NCBI RefSeq assembly: GCF_000423185.1
Contig: NZ_AUHM01000020.1
Coordinates: 62,001 to 126,000 of the forward strand
DNA: 64,000 nucleotides
Direction: 5' to 3'
Origin: Inquilinus limosus DSM 16000
GTDB lineage: Bacteria; Pseudomonadota; Alphaproteobacteria; DSM-16000; Inquilinaceae
The translations under genes and the position numbers were made by a program. The stretch's first letter is position 1. The number at the start of each line of letters is the position of its first letter. The notes beneath the pieces are model-generated. The model was not told the DNA's origin. It was given only the letters and a program-made list of their open reading frames with translations, and ran no database searches. Below, one piece after another: positions 8,498-18,352 of the stretch.

Positions 8498-10558
8498 ATG
8501 AGCTCCGAGACGCAGACTGCCGCCAACCCGCTGCTCGCAGAATGGAACACGCCGTTCGGCAGCCCGCCCTGGGAACGGATCTCGGTCGCGCATTTCCGCC
8601 CGGCCTTCGACGCCGCGCTGGCCGAGCATCTCCGCGAGATCGAGGCGATCGCCGGCGACCCGGCGGAGCCGAGCTTCGACAACACCGTCGCGGCGCTGGA
8701 GCGCAGCGGCCGGGCGCTGCGCCGGGTCGCCGGCGTGTTCTTCAACCTGACCTCGGCGCACAGCAGCGACGAATTGCAGGCGGTGGAGCGCGAGGTCGCC
8801 CCGCTGCTGGCCCGGCATCACAACGCGATCCAGCAGAACCCGGCGCTGTTCCGCCGGGTCGACTCGCTGTTCGCCCGCCGCGGCGAACTCGGCCTGACGC
8901 CGGAGCAGGAGCGGGTGCTGGAGCGCTATCATCTCGGCTTCACCCGCGCCGGTGCCGGGCTCGAGGACGGGGCGAAGCGCCGTCTGGCCGAGATCGTCGA
9001 GCGCCTGGCCACGCTCGGCACCGCCTTCGGCCAGAACGTGCTGGCCGACGAGAAGGCCTATGCTCTGGTGCTGGACGGCGAGGCCGACCTCGCCGGCCTG
9101 CCGCAGGAGCTGCGCGACGCGGCCGCCGCCGCGGCGGCGGAGCGCGGCTTGCCGGGCAAGCACGCGATCACGCTGGGGCGGTCGAGCGTCGAACCCTTCC
9201 TGCAGTTCTCCACCCGGCGCGACCTGCGCGAGACGGCGTTCAAGGCCTGGATCGCGCGCGGCGAGGGCGCGGCGTCCGACAACCGGCCGATCATCGCCGA
9301 GACCGTGGCTCTGCGGGCGGAGCAGGCGCGGCTGCTCGGCTACCCCAGCTACGCCCATTTCCGCCTTGCCGACACCATGGCCAAGACACCGGAGGCGGCA
9401 CGGGACCTGCTGCACTCGGTCTGGCGCCCGGCCCGCGCCCGCGCTTTGCGAGAGCAGGAGAAGCTGCAGGCGCTGGTCGCGGCCGAGGGCGGTAATTTCG
9501 AGATCGCGGCCTGGGACTGGCGCTACTACGCCGAGCAGCAGCGCAAGCGGGAGTTCGACCTCGACGAGAGCGAGCTCAAGCCCTACCTGCAGCTCGAGCG
9601 CATGATCGCGGCCGCCTTCGACGTGGCGCATCGCCTGTTCGGCCTGTCCTTCACCGAGCGGCGCGACGTGCCGGCCTGGCACCCGGATGTCCGCACCTGG
9701 GAGGTGACGGGCCCCGACGGCCGCTTGGTGGGACTGTTCTACGGCGACTATTTCGCCCGGCCGTCGAAGCGCAGTGGCGCCTGGATGGAGGCGATCCGCG
9801 AGCAGGAGAATCTCGACGGCGAGGTGCGGCCGATCGTCGTCAACGTGATGAACTTCGCCAAGGCGGCGGAGGGCGCGCCGAGCCTGCTCAGCTTCGACGA
9901 CGCCCGCACCCTGTTCCATGAGTTCGGCCACGCCCTGCACGGGCTGATGTCCGACCTGAGCTACCGGACCATCGCCGGCACCAATGTGGCGCTCGACTTC
10001 GTCGAGTTCCCGTCGCAGCTCTACGAGCACTGGCTGGAGCGGCCGGAGATCCTGCGCCGCCATGCGCTGCACTACCGCACCGGCGAGCCGATGCCGGAGG
10101 CGCTGCTGCAGCGGGTGCTGGCGGCCCGCACCTTCAACCAGGGCTTCGCCACGGCCGAATACGTCGCCTCGGCCCTGGTCGATCTCGACTTCCATGCGGC
10201 GGGCGCCGACGCCTCCGACCCGGCGGCCTTCGAGCTCGCGGCGCTGGACCGGATCGGCATGCCGTCCGCGATCGTGATGCGGCACCGGCCGCCGCACTTC
10301 CAGCACGTCTTCGCCGGCGGCGGCTATGCCGCCGGCTACTACAGCTATCTGTGGTCGGAGGTGCTGGATGCCGACGGCTTCGGCGCCTTCGAGGAGGCGG
10401 GCGACGTGTTCGACCCGGCGACGGCGCAGCGTCTGGCGGAGTTCGTCTATTCCGCCGGCTATCGCCGTGATCCGGCCGAGGCCTACCGCGCCTTCCGCGG
10501 CAGGCCGCCCGAACCGGAGGCGCTGCTGAAGAAGCGCGGCCTGGACGAAGCCGCCTGA
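8498..10558 (+). CDS. dcp: M3 family zinc oligopeptidase (peptidyl-dipeptidase Dcp-like)
   Basis: Soluble metallopeptidase of 686 aa that trims short peptides, expected in the cytoplasm or periplasm; no signal peptide is visible. The zinc motif HEFGH lies in TLFHEFGHALHGLMS, followed by the family block TNVALDFVEFPSQLYEHW that supplies the third zinc ligand. The C-terminal catalytic His/Tyr region (HRPPHFQHVFAGGGYAAGYY) is intact. The length is normal for Dcp/OpdA. Dcp is preferred over oligopeptidase A from the overall look, but the two are hard to separate by eye. It converges on the SDR gene with a 6-base gap. Confidence 0.9.
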   Translation: MSSETQTAANPLLAEWNTPFGSPPWERISVAHFRPAFDAALAEHLREIEAIAGDPAEPSFDNTVAALERSGRALRRVAGVFFNLTSAHSSDELQAVEREVAPLLARHHNAIQQNPALFRRVDSLFARRGELGLTPEQERVLERYHLGFTRAGAGLEDGAKRRLAEIVERLATLGTAFGQNVLADEKAYALVLDGEADLAGLPQELRDAAAAAAAERGLPGKHAITLGRSSVEPFLQFSTRRDLRETAFKAWIARGEGAASDNRPIIAETVALRAEQARLLGYPSYAHFRLADTMAKTPEAARDLLHSVWRPARARALREQEKLQALVAAEGGNFEIAAWDWRYYAEQQRKREFDLDESELKPYLQLERMIAAAFDVAHRLFGLSFTERRDVPAWHPDVRTWEVTGPDGRLVGLFYGDYFARPSKRSGAWMEAIREQENLDGEVRPIVVNVMNFAKAAEGAPSLLSFDDARTLFHEFGHALHGLMSDLSYRTIAGTNVALDFVEFPSQLYEHWLERPEILRRHALHYRTGEPMPEALLQRVLAARTFNQGFATAEYVASALVDLDFHAAGADASDPAAFELAALDRIGMPSAIVMRHRPPHFQHVFAGGGYAAGYYSYLWSEVLDADGFGAFEEAGDVFDPATAQRLAEFVYSAGYRRDPAEAYRAFRGRPPEPEALLKKRGLDEAA

Positions 10559-10564
10559 GGGCCT

Positions 10565-11446
10565 CTACGCCCGCTCTTCTGCCCAGATCGCATCCAACCC
10601 TTCGCGATAGCTCGGATAGGCGAGGTGTACCCCGAGCTCCTCCGTGATCCGGTCGATCTTCAGCCGCTTGCACTCCGAATAGAACTCCCGGCCGAGCGGC
10701 GACAGGCCGGCCTGCTCGAACGGCACCAGCGGCGGCGGGTCGATGCCGAGCAGCCGGGCCGCGTGCTCGATCGGGTCGTTCGGGCTGGAGGGGTGGCCGT
10801 CGGCGACGTTGTAGACCGCGCCCGGATCCGGCCGGCGCATCGAGGCCATCAGCACGGTGCCGATGTCGTCGACATGGATGCGGTTGAACACCTGGCCCGG
10901 CTTGTCGATGCGTCGGGCGCGGCCGTGTCGCAACTGGTCGAAGGCGCTGCGCCCCGGCCCGTAGATGCCGGCCAGACGGAACACCTGCACCGGCACGCCG
11001 GTGTCCCGGAAGGCCGCGAACCAGGCGCGCTCCGCCTCCAGCCGTTTCCAGCCGCGCGGTGATCCCGGGGTCGGGTCGGCGGTCTCGTCGATCCAGGCCC
11101 CGCCGCGGTCGCCATAGACCGACGGGGTCGAGAGATAGCCGACCCAGCGCAGCTCGGGCAGCGCCCTCAGCGCCCCGGCCAGCGCCGGCACCGCCGGGTC
11201 GCCCGATTCCTCCGGCGAGATCGACTGGATCAGATGCGTGGTCCCGGCGAGCGCCGCAGGGTCGAGCGGCTGGCCCGGACCGAAGCCGTGGGCGTCGAAG
11301 CCTTCCTCGCGCAGCATCGCCAGCCTGTCGGCATCGCGGGTGGTGCCGGCGACCTGCCAGCCGAGATTGCGCAGCCGCCGCGCCAGCCGCGTCATGCTGT
11401 AGCCGAGGCCGAAGACGAAGAGCCGGCCGGGTCGCAGATCGTCCAT
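10565..11446 (-). CDS. NAD(P)-binding SDR-like protein (YeeZ/atypical epimerase type)
   Basis: A 293-aa Rossmann-fold protein. The nucleotide-binding loop is near the N-terminus (FVFGLGYSMTRLARRL), a variant of GxxGxxG. LSTPSVYGDRGG matches the Ser/Thr-Tyr region of extended SDRs, but the classical YxxxK is changed (the stretch PRGWKRLEAE follows). That points to an atypical, possibly binding-only, SDR. The family includes E. coli YeeZ and NAD-dependent epimerase-like proteins of unknown substrate. It is divergent from cbiX. Confidence 0.78.
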   Translation of the reverse strand: MDDLRPGRLFVFGLGYSMTRLARRLRNLGWQVAGTTRDADRLAMLREEGFDAHGFGPGQPLDPAALAGTTHLIQSISPEESGDPAVPALAGALRALPELRWVGYLSTPSVYGDRGGAWIDETADPTPGSPRGWKRLEAERAWFAAFRDTGVPVQVFRLAGIYGPGRSAFDQLRHGRARRIDKPGQVFNRIHVDDIGTVLMASMRRPDPGAVYNVADGHPSSPNDPIEHAARLLGIDPPPLVPFEQAGLSPLGREFYSECKRLKIDRITEELGVHLAYPSYREGLDAIWAEERA

Positions 11447-11658
11447 CGGATGTCGCGTCTCTGTTGCCTTTCGGGGGACCGCTATAGCAATGTGGCGGCC
11501 GGGACGTCGACGGTGCGTCCCGCGACGCCCCCGGGATGCTCAAAGGCAACGGGGTCTTTGGACGGATAGATCCAAGCGATATCCGCGCGTGCCGCCCACC
11601 GTCCGCTGCCGGTCCTCGGGCCGGCCGTGCCGGCATGGCGTGGAGCCAGGAGGGCATG

Positions 11659-12795
11659 ATGGCGGGCAAGCTGGGCGTGATGGTCTGCGGCCATGGCAGC
11701 CGGGACCAGGGGGCCGTGGACGAATTCGCCGCCGTGTCCCTGCAACTGCGCCGGCGCCTGCCGCAATACGAGGTCGATTACGGCTATCTCGAATTCGCCC
11801 GGCCGATCATCCGCGACGGGCTGGACCGGCTGCGCGCCAAGGGCGTGACCGAGGTGCTGGCGATTCCGGGCATGCTGTTCGCCGCCGGCCACGCCAAGAA
11901 CGACATCCCGTCGGTGCTCAACACCTATCAGGCGCAGCATCCGGGCCTGACCATCCGCTACGGCCGCGAGCTGGGCATCGATGTGAAGATGCTGCGCGCC
12001 GCCGGTGAGCGGGTGCAGGAGGCGGTGGAGATCGCCGACGCGCGGCGTGAGGACGGGCCGATCGGGCGGCACGAGACCATGCTGGTCGTGGTCGGCCGCG
12101 GCGCGTCGGATCCCGATGCCAACTCCAATGTCGCGAAGGTCATGCGCATGCTGTGGGAGGGGATGGGCTTCGGCTGGGGCGAGACCGCCTATTCCGGCGT
12201 CACCTTCCCGCTGGTCGAGCCGGCGCTGGAGCATGCGGCCAAGCTAGGCTACCGCCGCATCGTCGTGTTCCCGTATTTCCTGTTCACCGGAATCCTGGTC
12301 GACCGGATCTACGACTCGACCGACGCGGTGGCGGCGCGCCACCCGGAGATCGAGTTCGTCAAGGCGCGCTACCTGAACGACCACCCGCTGGTGCTGGAGG
12401 CGCTGGAGGACCGGATCGCCGAGATCCTCGACGGCACCGGCAACATGAACTGCCAGATGTGCAAGTACCGGATGCAGGTCCTGGGCTTCGAGGCCGAGGT
12501 CGGCCTGCCGCAGGAGAGCCATCACCATCACGTCGAAGGCATCGGCAGCGGCCCGGCGCACCACCATCACGATCATGATCACGGGCACGGCCATCACCAC
12601 GATCATGGGCACCACCATGATCACGACCATGATCACCACGATGGCCACGGCCACCATCACCATCATCACGGCGACGGCCGTCATCACCATCACGATCATG
12701 GGCACGGCCATAGCCATGACCATGGGCATCACCATCATCCCTATCCCCATGCCGACCACCCGCTGGGGCCGAAGAGCCTGAAGAAGGCCGGGTGA
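11659..12795 (+). CDS. cbiX: Sirohydrochlorin cobaltochelatase CbiX (two-domain type) with polyhistidine tail
   Basis: Inserts a metal, probably Co2+, into sirohydrochlorin at the start of corrin synthesis. The 378-aa protein has two chelatase half-domains. The first carries the active-site His in [10 protein letters not shown]; the second is seen as [12 protein letters not shown] and [13 protein letters not shown]. After them come MNCQMCKYR (about residue 263), matching the MxCxxC iron-sulfur motif reported for Bacillus CbiX, and then a tail of about 80 residues made mostly of His, Asp and Gly. The second of two consecutive ATGs is used, 4 bases after AGGAGGG. It is the first gene of the plus-strand cobalamin block; no riboswitch was seen upstream. 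Confidence 0.92.
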   Translation: MAGKLGVMVCGHGSRDQGAVDEFAAVSLQLRRRLPQYEVDYGYLEFARPIIRDGLDRLRAKGVTEVLAIPGMLFAAGHAKNDIPSVLNTYQAQHPGLTIRYGRELGIDVKMLRAAGERVQEAVEIADARREDGPIGRHETMLVVVGRGASDPDANSNVAKVMRMLWEGMGFGWGETAYSGVTFPLVEPALEHAAKLGYRRIVVFPYFLFTGILVDRIYDSTDAVAARHPEIEFVKARYLNDHPLVLEALEDRIAEILDGTGNMNCQMCKYRMQVLGFEAEVGLPQESHHHHVEGIGSGPAHHHHDHDHGHGHHHDHGHHHDHDHDHHDGHGHHHHHHGDGRHHHHDHGHGHSHDHGHHHHPYPHADHPLGPKSLKKAG

Positions 12796-12803
12796 GGGGT
12801 GGG

Positions 12804-13427
12804 ATGGAGCAAGCCTATCTCCGCGACCCGGAGGCGATCTATCGGCAGTCCTTCGCCACCATCCGGGCCGAGGCGCGGCTGGAGCGGTTTCCTCCGGACG
12901 TCGCCGGGCTTGCGGTCCGGGTGGCCCATGCCTGCGGCATGGTCGAGGTGGTCGACGACCTGGTCTTCACCCCCGATGTCGCCGCGCGGGGCCGGGCGGC
13001 GCTTCTGGCCGGCGCGCCGGTGCTGGTCGACTGCCGCATGGTCGAGGCCGGCATCATCCGCTCGCGCCTGCCGGCCGGGAACGAGGTCGTGTCCCTGATC
13101 GGTGATCCGTCGCTGCCGGAGCTGGCGCGCCGCCTCGGCACCACCCGCTCGGCCGCGATGGTCGAGCTGTGGCGCGACCGGCTGGACGGCGCGGTGGTAG
13201 CCGTCGGGAACGCCCCGACAGCCTTGTTCCGGCTGCTGGAGCTGCTGGAGGAGGGGGCGCCGAAGCCGGCCGCCATCCTGGGCTTTCCGGTCGGCTTCGT
13301 TGGCGCCGCCGAATCCAAGGCTGCCCTGGCCGAAAGCGGCGTGCCGTTCCTGACCCTGCCGGGCCGGCGCGGCGGCAGCGCCATGGCCTCGGCTGCCGTG
13401 AACGCCCTGGCGCGGGAGGGGATCTGA
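12804..13427 (+). CDS. cobH: Precorrin-8X methylmutase
   Basis: Moves the C11 methyl group to C12, turning precorrin-8X into hydrogenobyrinic acid. The 207-aa length is normal. The catalytic histidine region [12 protein letters not shown] (His42) is intact, as are DCRMVEAGI and the [13 protein letters not shown] and [13 protein letters not shown] blocks typical of CobH/CbiC. ATG 12804 follows a GAGGGG site; a GTG at 12792 overlapping the cbiX stop would add four residues. The 3' end overlaps the cobL start (TGATG). Confidence 0.95.
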   Translation: MEQAYLRDPEAIYRQSFATIRAEARLERFPPDVAGLAVRVAHACGMVEVVDDLVFTPDVAARGRAALLAGAPVLVDCRMVEAGIIRSRLPAGNEVVSLIGDPSLPELARRLGTTRSAAMVELWRDRLDGAVVAVGNAPTALFRLLELLEEGAPKPAAILGFPVGFVGAAESKAALAESGVPFLTLPGRRGGSAMASAAVNALAREGI

Positions 13428-14647
13428 TGACCCCCTGGCTCAGCGTGATCGGCATCGGCGAGGACGGGCTGGACGGCCTGTCGCCGGCCGCCCGCGCGCT
13501 CTATGACGCCGCCGAGGTCGTGGTCGGCGGCAAGCGGCATCTGGCGATGGTGCCGGAGGACGGCCGCCGCCGCATCCCCTGGCCGCCGCAGCTGGTGGCC
13601 CTGGTGCCGGAGATCGAGGCGCTGCGCGGCCGTCGCGTCTGCGTCCTGGCCAGCGGCGACCCGATGTGCTTCGGCGTCGGCGTCACCCTGTCCCGCCGCA
13701 TCCCGATCGCGGAGATGGTGGTGGTGCCGGCGCCCTCGGCCTTCAGCCTGGCCTGCGCCCGGCTGGGCTGGCCGCTGGTCGAGGCCCGCATGGTGACGCT
13801 GCACGGACGGCCGCTGGAGCTGGTGGTGCCGCATCTGCAGCCCGGCGCGAAGATCCTGGTGCTCAGCGCCGACCGCGCCACCCCGGCACGGCTGGCCGAG
13901 CTGCTGCGCCGCACCGGCTGGGACCGCAGCGTCTTCATCGTGCTGGAGCGGATGGGCGGGGAGGGCGAGCGCCTCACCCGCGCCACCGCCGCGGAGTGGG
14001 ACGGGCGCGAGGTCGACGATCTCAACACCATCGCCCTCGACTGCGTCGCCGGGCCGGAGACGCGCGTGCTGCCGCCCGTGTCGGGCCTGCCGGACGACGC
14101 CTTCGCCCATGACGGGCAGCTGACCAAGCGCGAGGTGCGGGCCGTGACGCTGGCGGCGCTGGCGCCGTCGCCGGGCCAGGTGCTGTGGGATGTCGGCGCC
14201 GGCTGCGGCTCGATCGCGATCGAATGGATGCGCTCAGACCCGCGCTGCCGGGCCGTGGCGATCGAGCGCGACGACGGCCGCCTGGCCCTGATCGCGCAGA
14301 ACGCGGCGGCGCTGGGCACGCCCTTCCTGAAGGTGGTGCGCGGCGAGGCGCCGGACGCGCTGGCCGAGGACCTGCCGCGGCCGGATGCGGTGTTCATCGG
14401 CGGCGGCATCACGGCGGAGGGGGTGGTGGAGGCCTGCTGGGCGGCGCTGCCGCCGGGCGGCCGGCTGGTCGCCAATGTGGTGACGGCAGAAGGAGAGGCG
14501 GCGGCGATCGGCCATCAGGCCCGGCTCGGCGGCAGCCTGTCCCGCATCGCTGTATCACGGGCCGAGCCGGTCGGCGGCTATCACGGCTGGCGCCCACTGA
14601 TGCCGGTGACGCAATGGGCCGCGGTGAAGCCCTGGGGTGCGAGTTGA
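13427..14647 (+). CDS. cobL: Precorrin-6Y C5,15-methyltransferase (decarboxylating)
   Basis: Bifunctional 406-aa enzyme that methylates precorrin-6B at C5 and C15 and removes the acetate carboxyl at C12. Residues 1 to about 200 form a tetrapyrrole methylase domain (SVIGIGEDGLDGL, VLASGDPMCFGVG, VVPAPSAFSLA). Residues about 240-406 form the CbiT-like domain with the SAM site LWDVGAGCGSIAIEWMR and the FIGGGIT block. Its ATG overlaps the cobH stop. After the stop, a 71-codon frame made largely of a palindromic repeat leads to cobI. Confidence 0.96.
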   Translation: MTPWLSVIGIGEDGLDGLSPAARALYDAAEVVVGGKRHLAMVPEDGRRRIPWPPQLVALVPEIEALRGRRVCVLASGDPMCFGVGVTLSRRIPIAEMVVVPAPSAFSLACARLGWPLVEARMVTLHGRPLELVVPHLQPGAKILVLSADRATPARLAELLRRTGWDRSVFIVLERMGGEGERLTRATAAEWDGREVDDLNTIALDCVAGPETRVLPPVSGLPDDAFAHDGQLTKREVRAVTLAALAPSPGQVLWDVGAGCGSIAIEWMRSDPRCRAVAIERDDGRLALIAQNAAALGTPFLKVVRGEAPDALAEDLPRPDAVFIGGGITAEGVVEACWAALPPGGRLVANVVTAEGEAAAIGHQARLGGSLSRIAVSRAEPVGGYHGWRPLMPVTQWAAVKPWGAS

Positions 14648-14862
14648 TGATTCGTCCCGGCTGCTTCGAAAGCGGAGCCCTCGTCTACCTCTCCCGCCTG
14701 GCGGGAGAGGTCGGACGTCCGCCAGGACGTCTGGGTGAGGGCTGGCACCGGCCTCGACAAAATCCCCTCACCCGGAGCCGCTTCGCGCCTCCGACCTCTC
14801 CCGCAAGCGGGAGAGGCAAAGGGAAACTCGGCGCAACCAAACTGCTCCGGAGAGGCGCATGA
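14647..14862 (+). other. Repeat-encoded 71-codon frame bridging cobL and cobI
   Basis: An open frame starts at the ATG overlapping the cobL stop (TGATG) and ends in a TGA overlapping the cobI ATG (ATGA), so ribosomes could pass continuously through cobL, this frame and cobI. Most of it is the palindromic element at 14688-14816. The product is Arg/Gly/Pro-rich with no known domain. It may serve only for translational coupling, or be chance. Confidence 0.3.
14688..14816. repeat. Palindromic repeat (CCTCTCCCGC type) between cobL and cobI
   Basis: Hairpin CCTCTCCCGCC...GCGGGAGAGG at 14688-14710 and hairpin CCTCTCCCGCAAGCGGGAGAGG (two arms, 14795-14816) bracket a less conserved middle that includes GGTGAGGG and its complement CCCTCACC. 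It looks like an interspersed alphaproteobacterial palindromic element, related in its core (GCGGGAG) to those inside cobB and cobN. Confidence 0.8.
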
Positions 14863-15563
14863 GCGGCACGCTCTACGGGCTCGGCGTCGGGCCGGGCGAT
14901 CCGGAGCTGATCACACTGAAGGCGCTGCGGCTGCTGCGCGTGGCGCCGGTGGTCGCCTATCCGGCGCCGGATGTCGGCGACAGCTTCGCCCGGTCGATCG
15001 TGGCGCCGCATCTCCCGGGCGACCAGACGGAGATCGCCATCCGCGTGCCGATGCGGGTCGACCCGGCCCCCGCCCAGGTGGTTTACGACGCCGCGGCGAT
15101 CGAGATCGGCGGCCATCTCGACGCCGGCCGCGACGTGGCGGTGCTCTGCGAGGGCGACCCGTTCTTCTACGGCTCCTTCATGTACCTCTTCGGCCGACTG
15201 GCGGAACGCCATCGGATCGAGGTGGTGCCCGGCGTCTCCTCGCTGTCCGCCTGCGCCGCCGCCACTGGCCTGCCGCTGGCCGCCCGCAACGACGTGCTGA
15301 CCGTCCTGCCGGCGCCGCTGCCGGAGGAGGAACTGCGGCAGCGGCTTCGCGCCGCCGATGCCGTGGCGATCATGAAGCTCCGTCGGCACTTCAGGAAAAT
15401 CGTGCAATTGCTTGAAGAAGAAAGCCTGTATATCGGCGCACGCTATATCGAGCGGGCCACGCTCGGGCAGCAGCGGGTGCTGCCCCTGGCCAAGGTCGAT
15501 CCCGACACCGTGCCCTATTTCTCGATGATCCTGGCGCATCGGCGCGGGGCGGCGTGGCGATGA
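14859..15563 (+). CDS. cobI: Precorrin-2 C20-methyltransferase
   Basis: SAM-dependent methyltransferase (234 aa) acting at C20 of precorrin-2 or its cobalt form. Family motifs are GLGVGPGDPELITLKA at the N-terminus, LCEGDPFFYGSFMYL in the middle and VVPGVSSLSACAA for cofactor binding. KLRRHFRKIVQLL follows, as is usual in CobI/CbiL. It overlaps the next gene by ATGA. The upstream repeat separates it from cobL, but a continuous frame could still couple them. Confidence 0.96.
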   Translation: MSGTLYGLGVGPGDPELITLKALRLLRVAPVVAYPAPDVGDSFARSIVAPHLPGDQTEIAIRVPMRVDPAPAQVVYDAAAIEIGGHLDAGRDVAVLCEGDPFFYGSFMYLFGRLAERHRIEVVPGVSSLSACAAATGLPLAARNDVLTVLPAPLPEEELRQRLRAADAVAIMKLRRHFRKIVQLLEEESLYIGARYIERATLGQQRVLPLAKVDPDTVPYFSMILAHRRGAAWR

Positions 15564-17359
15564 CGGCGCTGATCACCCTGACTTCCGGTGGGCTCGCCAC
15601 CGCGCAACGGCTCAAGCCGCTGCTGCCGGGCGTGCTGATCCACGCGCCGGCCTGCCGCGTCACCGGCGCCGATATCGCCTTCGGCAAGCTGGCCGACCAT
15701 CTGCGAACCCTGTTCGCGGCGGGCGAGCCGATCATCGGCCTCTGCGCCGCCGGCGCGCTGATCCGCATCCTGGCGCCTCTGCTCTCCGACAAGCGCAGCG
15801 AGCCGCCGGTGCTGGCGGTGGCGGAGGACGGCAGCGCCGTGGTTCCGCTGCTCGGCGGCCATCACGGCGCCAACGAGCTGGCGCGGCGGGTGGCGCAGGC
15901 GCTGGGCGTCGCCCCGGCGATCACCACCGTCGGCGACCTGCGCTTCGGCGTGGCGCTGGACGACCCGCCGTCCGGCTGGCGCCTGTCGGAAGCCAGCGAT
16001 TACAAGAGTTTCGCCGCCGATCTTCTGGCTGGCGAGACCGTTCGCCTCGATGGCGACCTGCCCTGGCTGGCCGATGCCGAGCTGCCGCTCGATCCCTCGG
16101 CGCACAAGGCGATCGTCGCCAGTGTCCGCACGCGGCCGCCCGATCCCGACCGGCTGGTCTACCACCCGGCGATGCTGGCGGTCGGCGTCGGTTGCGAGCG
16201 CGGCGCCGAGGCGGCGGAGATCGAGGCGCTGATTCGCAGCGCCCTGGCCGAGGCCGGGCTGGCCCTGGAGGCCGTGGCGACCTTGGTCTCGGTCGACCTC
16301 AAGGCCGACGAGGCCGGGCTGCAGGCGGCGGCGCAATCGCTCGGATTGCCGGTGCGGGTCTTCGATCCAGTGGCGCTGGAGGCGGAGACGCCGCGCCTCG
16401 CCAACCCGTCCGAGGTGGTGCTCCGGGAGATCGGCTGCCACGGCGTGGCCGAGGCGGCGGCTCTGGCCGCGGCTGGACCGCAAGGGCGCCTGGTGGTCGA
16501 GAAGCACAAGTCCCGCCGCGCCACCTGCGCCGTGGCGGAGGCGCCGGCGATTCTCGACCCGGAGCGGATCGGCCGGAAGCGCGGCACGCTGGCGCTGATC
16601 GGCATGGGGCCTGGCCGGGCCGACTGGCGGGCGCCGGAGGCCGACCGGCTGATCGCCCGGGCCACCGATCTGGTCGGCTACAGCCTCTATATCGACCTGC
16701 TCGGCCCGGCCGCCGCCGGCAAGGCGCGGCACGACTACAGGCTGGGCGAGGAGGAGTTGCGGGTGCGCGCGGCGCTGGACTTGGCGGCGGAGGGGCGGGA
16801 TGTGGCCCTGATCTGCTCCGGCGACGCCGGCATCTACGCCATGGGCAGCCTGCTGTGGGAGCTGATCGAGCGCGGCGGCCGGCCGGACTGGCGCCGGGTC
16901 GAGGTCACCACGGTGCCCGGAATCTCGGCGATGCAGGCGGCCGCTTCCCGGATCGGCGCGCCGCTGGGCCATGATTTCTGCGCCATCTCGCTGTCCGACC
17001 TGATGACGCCCTGGCCGGCGATCGAGCGGCGGATCACCGCAGCGGCGGAGGGCGACTTCGTCGTCGCCTTCTACAACCCGGTGTCGCAGCGCCGCCGCAG
17101 CCAGCTGGCGCGGGCCCGCGAGATCCTGCTGGCGCACCGCCCGGCGGCGACGCCGGTGGTGCTGGGCCGCAATCTCGGCCGCGACGGCGAGACCCTCGTG
17201 GTCACCACACTCGGCGATCTGACCGTCGAGATGGTCGACATGCTGACCCTGGTGCTGGTCGGCTCCTCGGAAAGCCGGGCGCTGACGCTCGGCGACGGTA
17301 CCCCGCGCGTCTACACGCCGCGCGGCTATGGCGACAAGCCGGAGGCGCAGCGGGCATGA
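15560..17359 (+). CDS. cobJ: Fused CbiG (cobalt-precorrin-5A hydrolase type) and CobJ (precorrin-3B C17-methyltransferase)
   Basis: A 599-aa fusion. The N-terminal part (about 1-335) is CbiG-like: [30 protein letters not shown] and a C-terminal CbiG/CobE subdomain ([24 protein letters not shown]). The C-terminal part (about 340-599) is the tetrapyrrole methylase Cob[52 protein letters not shown] and [11 protein letters not shown]. CobJ does ring contraction and C17 methylation; CbiG opens the resulting lactone in the cobalt-early pathway. The fusion couples these consecutive steps. Start ATG overlaps the cobI stop; 3' end overlaps cobM. Confidence 0.94.
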   Translation: MTALITLTSGGLATAQRLKPLLPGVLIHAPACRVTGADIAFGKLADHLRTLFAAGEPIIGLCAAGALIRILAPLLSDKRSEPPVLAVAEDGSAVVPLLGGHHGANELARRVAQALGVAPAITTVGDLRFGVALDDPPSGWRLSEASDYKSFAADLLAGETVRLDGDLPWLADAELPLDPSAHKAIVASVRTRPPDPDRLVYHPAMLAVGVGCERGAEAAEIEALIRSALAEAGLALEAVATLVSVDLKADEAGLQAAAQSLGLPVRVFDPVALEAETPRLANPSEVVLREIGCHGVAEAAALAAAGPQGRLVVEKHKSRRATCAVAEAPAILDPERIGRKRGTLALIGMGPGRADWRAPEADRLIARATDLVGYSLYIDLLGPAAAGKARHDYRLGEEELRVRAALDLAAEGRDVALICSGDAGIYAMGSLLWELIERGGRPDWRRVEVTTVPGISAMQAAASRIGAPLGHDFCAISLSDLMTPWPAIERRITAAAEGDFVVAFYNPVSQRRRSQLARAREILLAHRPAATPVVLGRNLGRDGETLVVTTLGDLTVEMVDMLTLVLVGSSESRALTLGDGTPRVYTPRGYGDKPEAQRA

Positions 17360-18135
17360 CCGTGCATTTCATCGGCGCCGGCCCCGGCGACCCGGACCTC
17401 CTGACCCTGCGGGGCCGCGACCTGATCGCCCGCTGTCCGGTCTGCCTCTATGCCGGCTCGCTGGTGCCGGAGGCGGTGGTGGCCCATGCGCCGCCGGGGG
17501 CGCGGGTGGTCGACACGGCGCCGCTGCATCTCGACCAGATCATCGCCGAGATCGAGGCAGCCCATGCCCAGGGCCAGGACGTCGCCCGGGTGCATTCCGG
17601 CGATCCGTCGCTCTACGGCGCGATCGCCGAGCAGATCCGCCGGCTGAAGGTGCTGGGCATCCCCTACACCATCACCCCCGGCGTGCCGGCTTTCGCGGCC
17701 GCTGCCGCGGCCTTGGGCACCGAACTGACGCTGCCGGACGTCAGCCAGACCGTGATCCTGACCCGGACCGCGATGAAGGCCTCGGCCATGCCGCCGGGCG
17801 AGGAGCTGGAGACGCTGGGCCGCTCCGGCGCGACGCTGGCAATCCACCTCTCGATCCGCAACATCCCGGCGGTGCGCCGGGCGCTGGAGCCGCATTACGG
17901 CGCCGACTGCCCGGTGGTCGTGGTGTACCGCGCCACCTGGCCGGACCAGCGGATCATCCACGGGACACTGGCCGACATCGGCGCCAGGGTGCGCGAGGCG
18001 AAGATCACCCGCACCGCGCTGATCCTGGTCGGCCGCGTGCTGGGCGACACCGAGTTCACCGACAGCGCCCTCTACGACCCGGCGCATGTCCATGTGCTGC
18101 GCCCGAAGCGCGGCACGAAAGTTGCGTCTGTGTGA
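17356..18135 (+). CDS. cobM: Precorrin-4 C11-methyltransferase
   Basis: SAM-dependent methyltransferase, 259 aa, acting at C11 of precorrin-4 or cobalt-precorrin-4. It has [16 protein letters not shown] at the N-terminus, [16 protein letters not shown] in the centre, [13 protein letters not shown] and the family segment [10 protein letters not shown]. Length and motifs are normal. The start overlaps the cbiG-cobJ stop (ATGA). It is the last of a run of tightly overlapping corrin genes; a 217-base gap holding a palindromic repeat follows. Confidence 0.96.
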   Translation: MTVHFIGAGPGDPDLLTLRGRDLIARCPVCLYAGSLVPEAVVAHAPPGARVVDTAPLHLDQIIAEIEAAHAQGQDVARVHSGDPSLYGAIAEQIRRLKVLGIPYTITPGVPAFAAAAAALGTELTLPDVSQTVILTRTAMKASAMPPGEELETLGRSGATLAIHLSIRNIPAVRRALEPHYGADCPVVVVYRATWPDQRIIHGTLADIGARVREAKITRTALILVGRVLGDTEFTDSALYDPAHVHVLRPKRGTKVASV

Positions 18136-18189
18136 TACCGATGGTTGTGACGCCGATGGTCGTGATGCCCATGGTCCGAAACCCCGAAT

Positions 18190-18279
18190 CGTCATGGCGA
18201 GCCCCGCAGGGGCGCGGCCATCCAGGGCTGCTCGCACCGGCCCCTGGATGGCCACGGCGCTTCGCGCCTCGCCATGACG
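18190..18279. repeat. Palindromic repeat (CGTCATGGCGAG type) between cobM and the HupE-like gene
   Basis: Outer arms CGTCATGGCGAG (18190-18201) and CTCGCCATGACG (18268-18279) are exact reverse complements. Inner arms around GGCCATCCAGGG and CCCCTGGATGGCC also pair. The whole forms a long imperfect hairpin, similar in design to the element at 48969-49054. Confidence 0.85.
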
Positions 18280-18352
18280 GTGATGGTTGGCGGGCCGCTC
18301 AGCCTTCTTGCCTCTGCATGAACCTGACTATCTGACCCCTGGAGACCCTCCG

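Noticed and set aside
11447-11658. Possible cobalamin riboswitch upstream of cbiX
   Set aside because: No CCACTG, CCCCGCAACTG or GCCAGGAGACC landmarks were found there, in contrast to 34310-34498.
12244-12759. Minus-strand frame of Met/Val repeats opposite the cbiX tail
   Set aside because: It is simply the reverse reading of the His/Asp-rich repeat; no start support or domain.
18136-18182. GATGGT-like short repeats after cobM, considered as CRISPR-like
   Set aside because: Units are irregular, there are no spacers of constant length and no cas genes; probably degenerate sequence beside the palindromic repeat.
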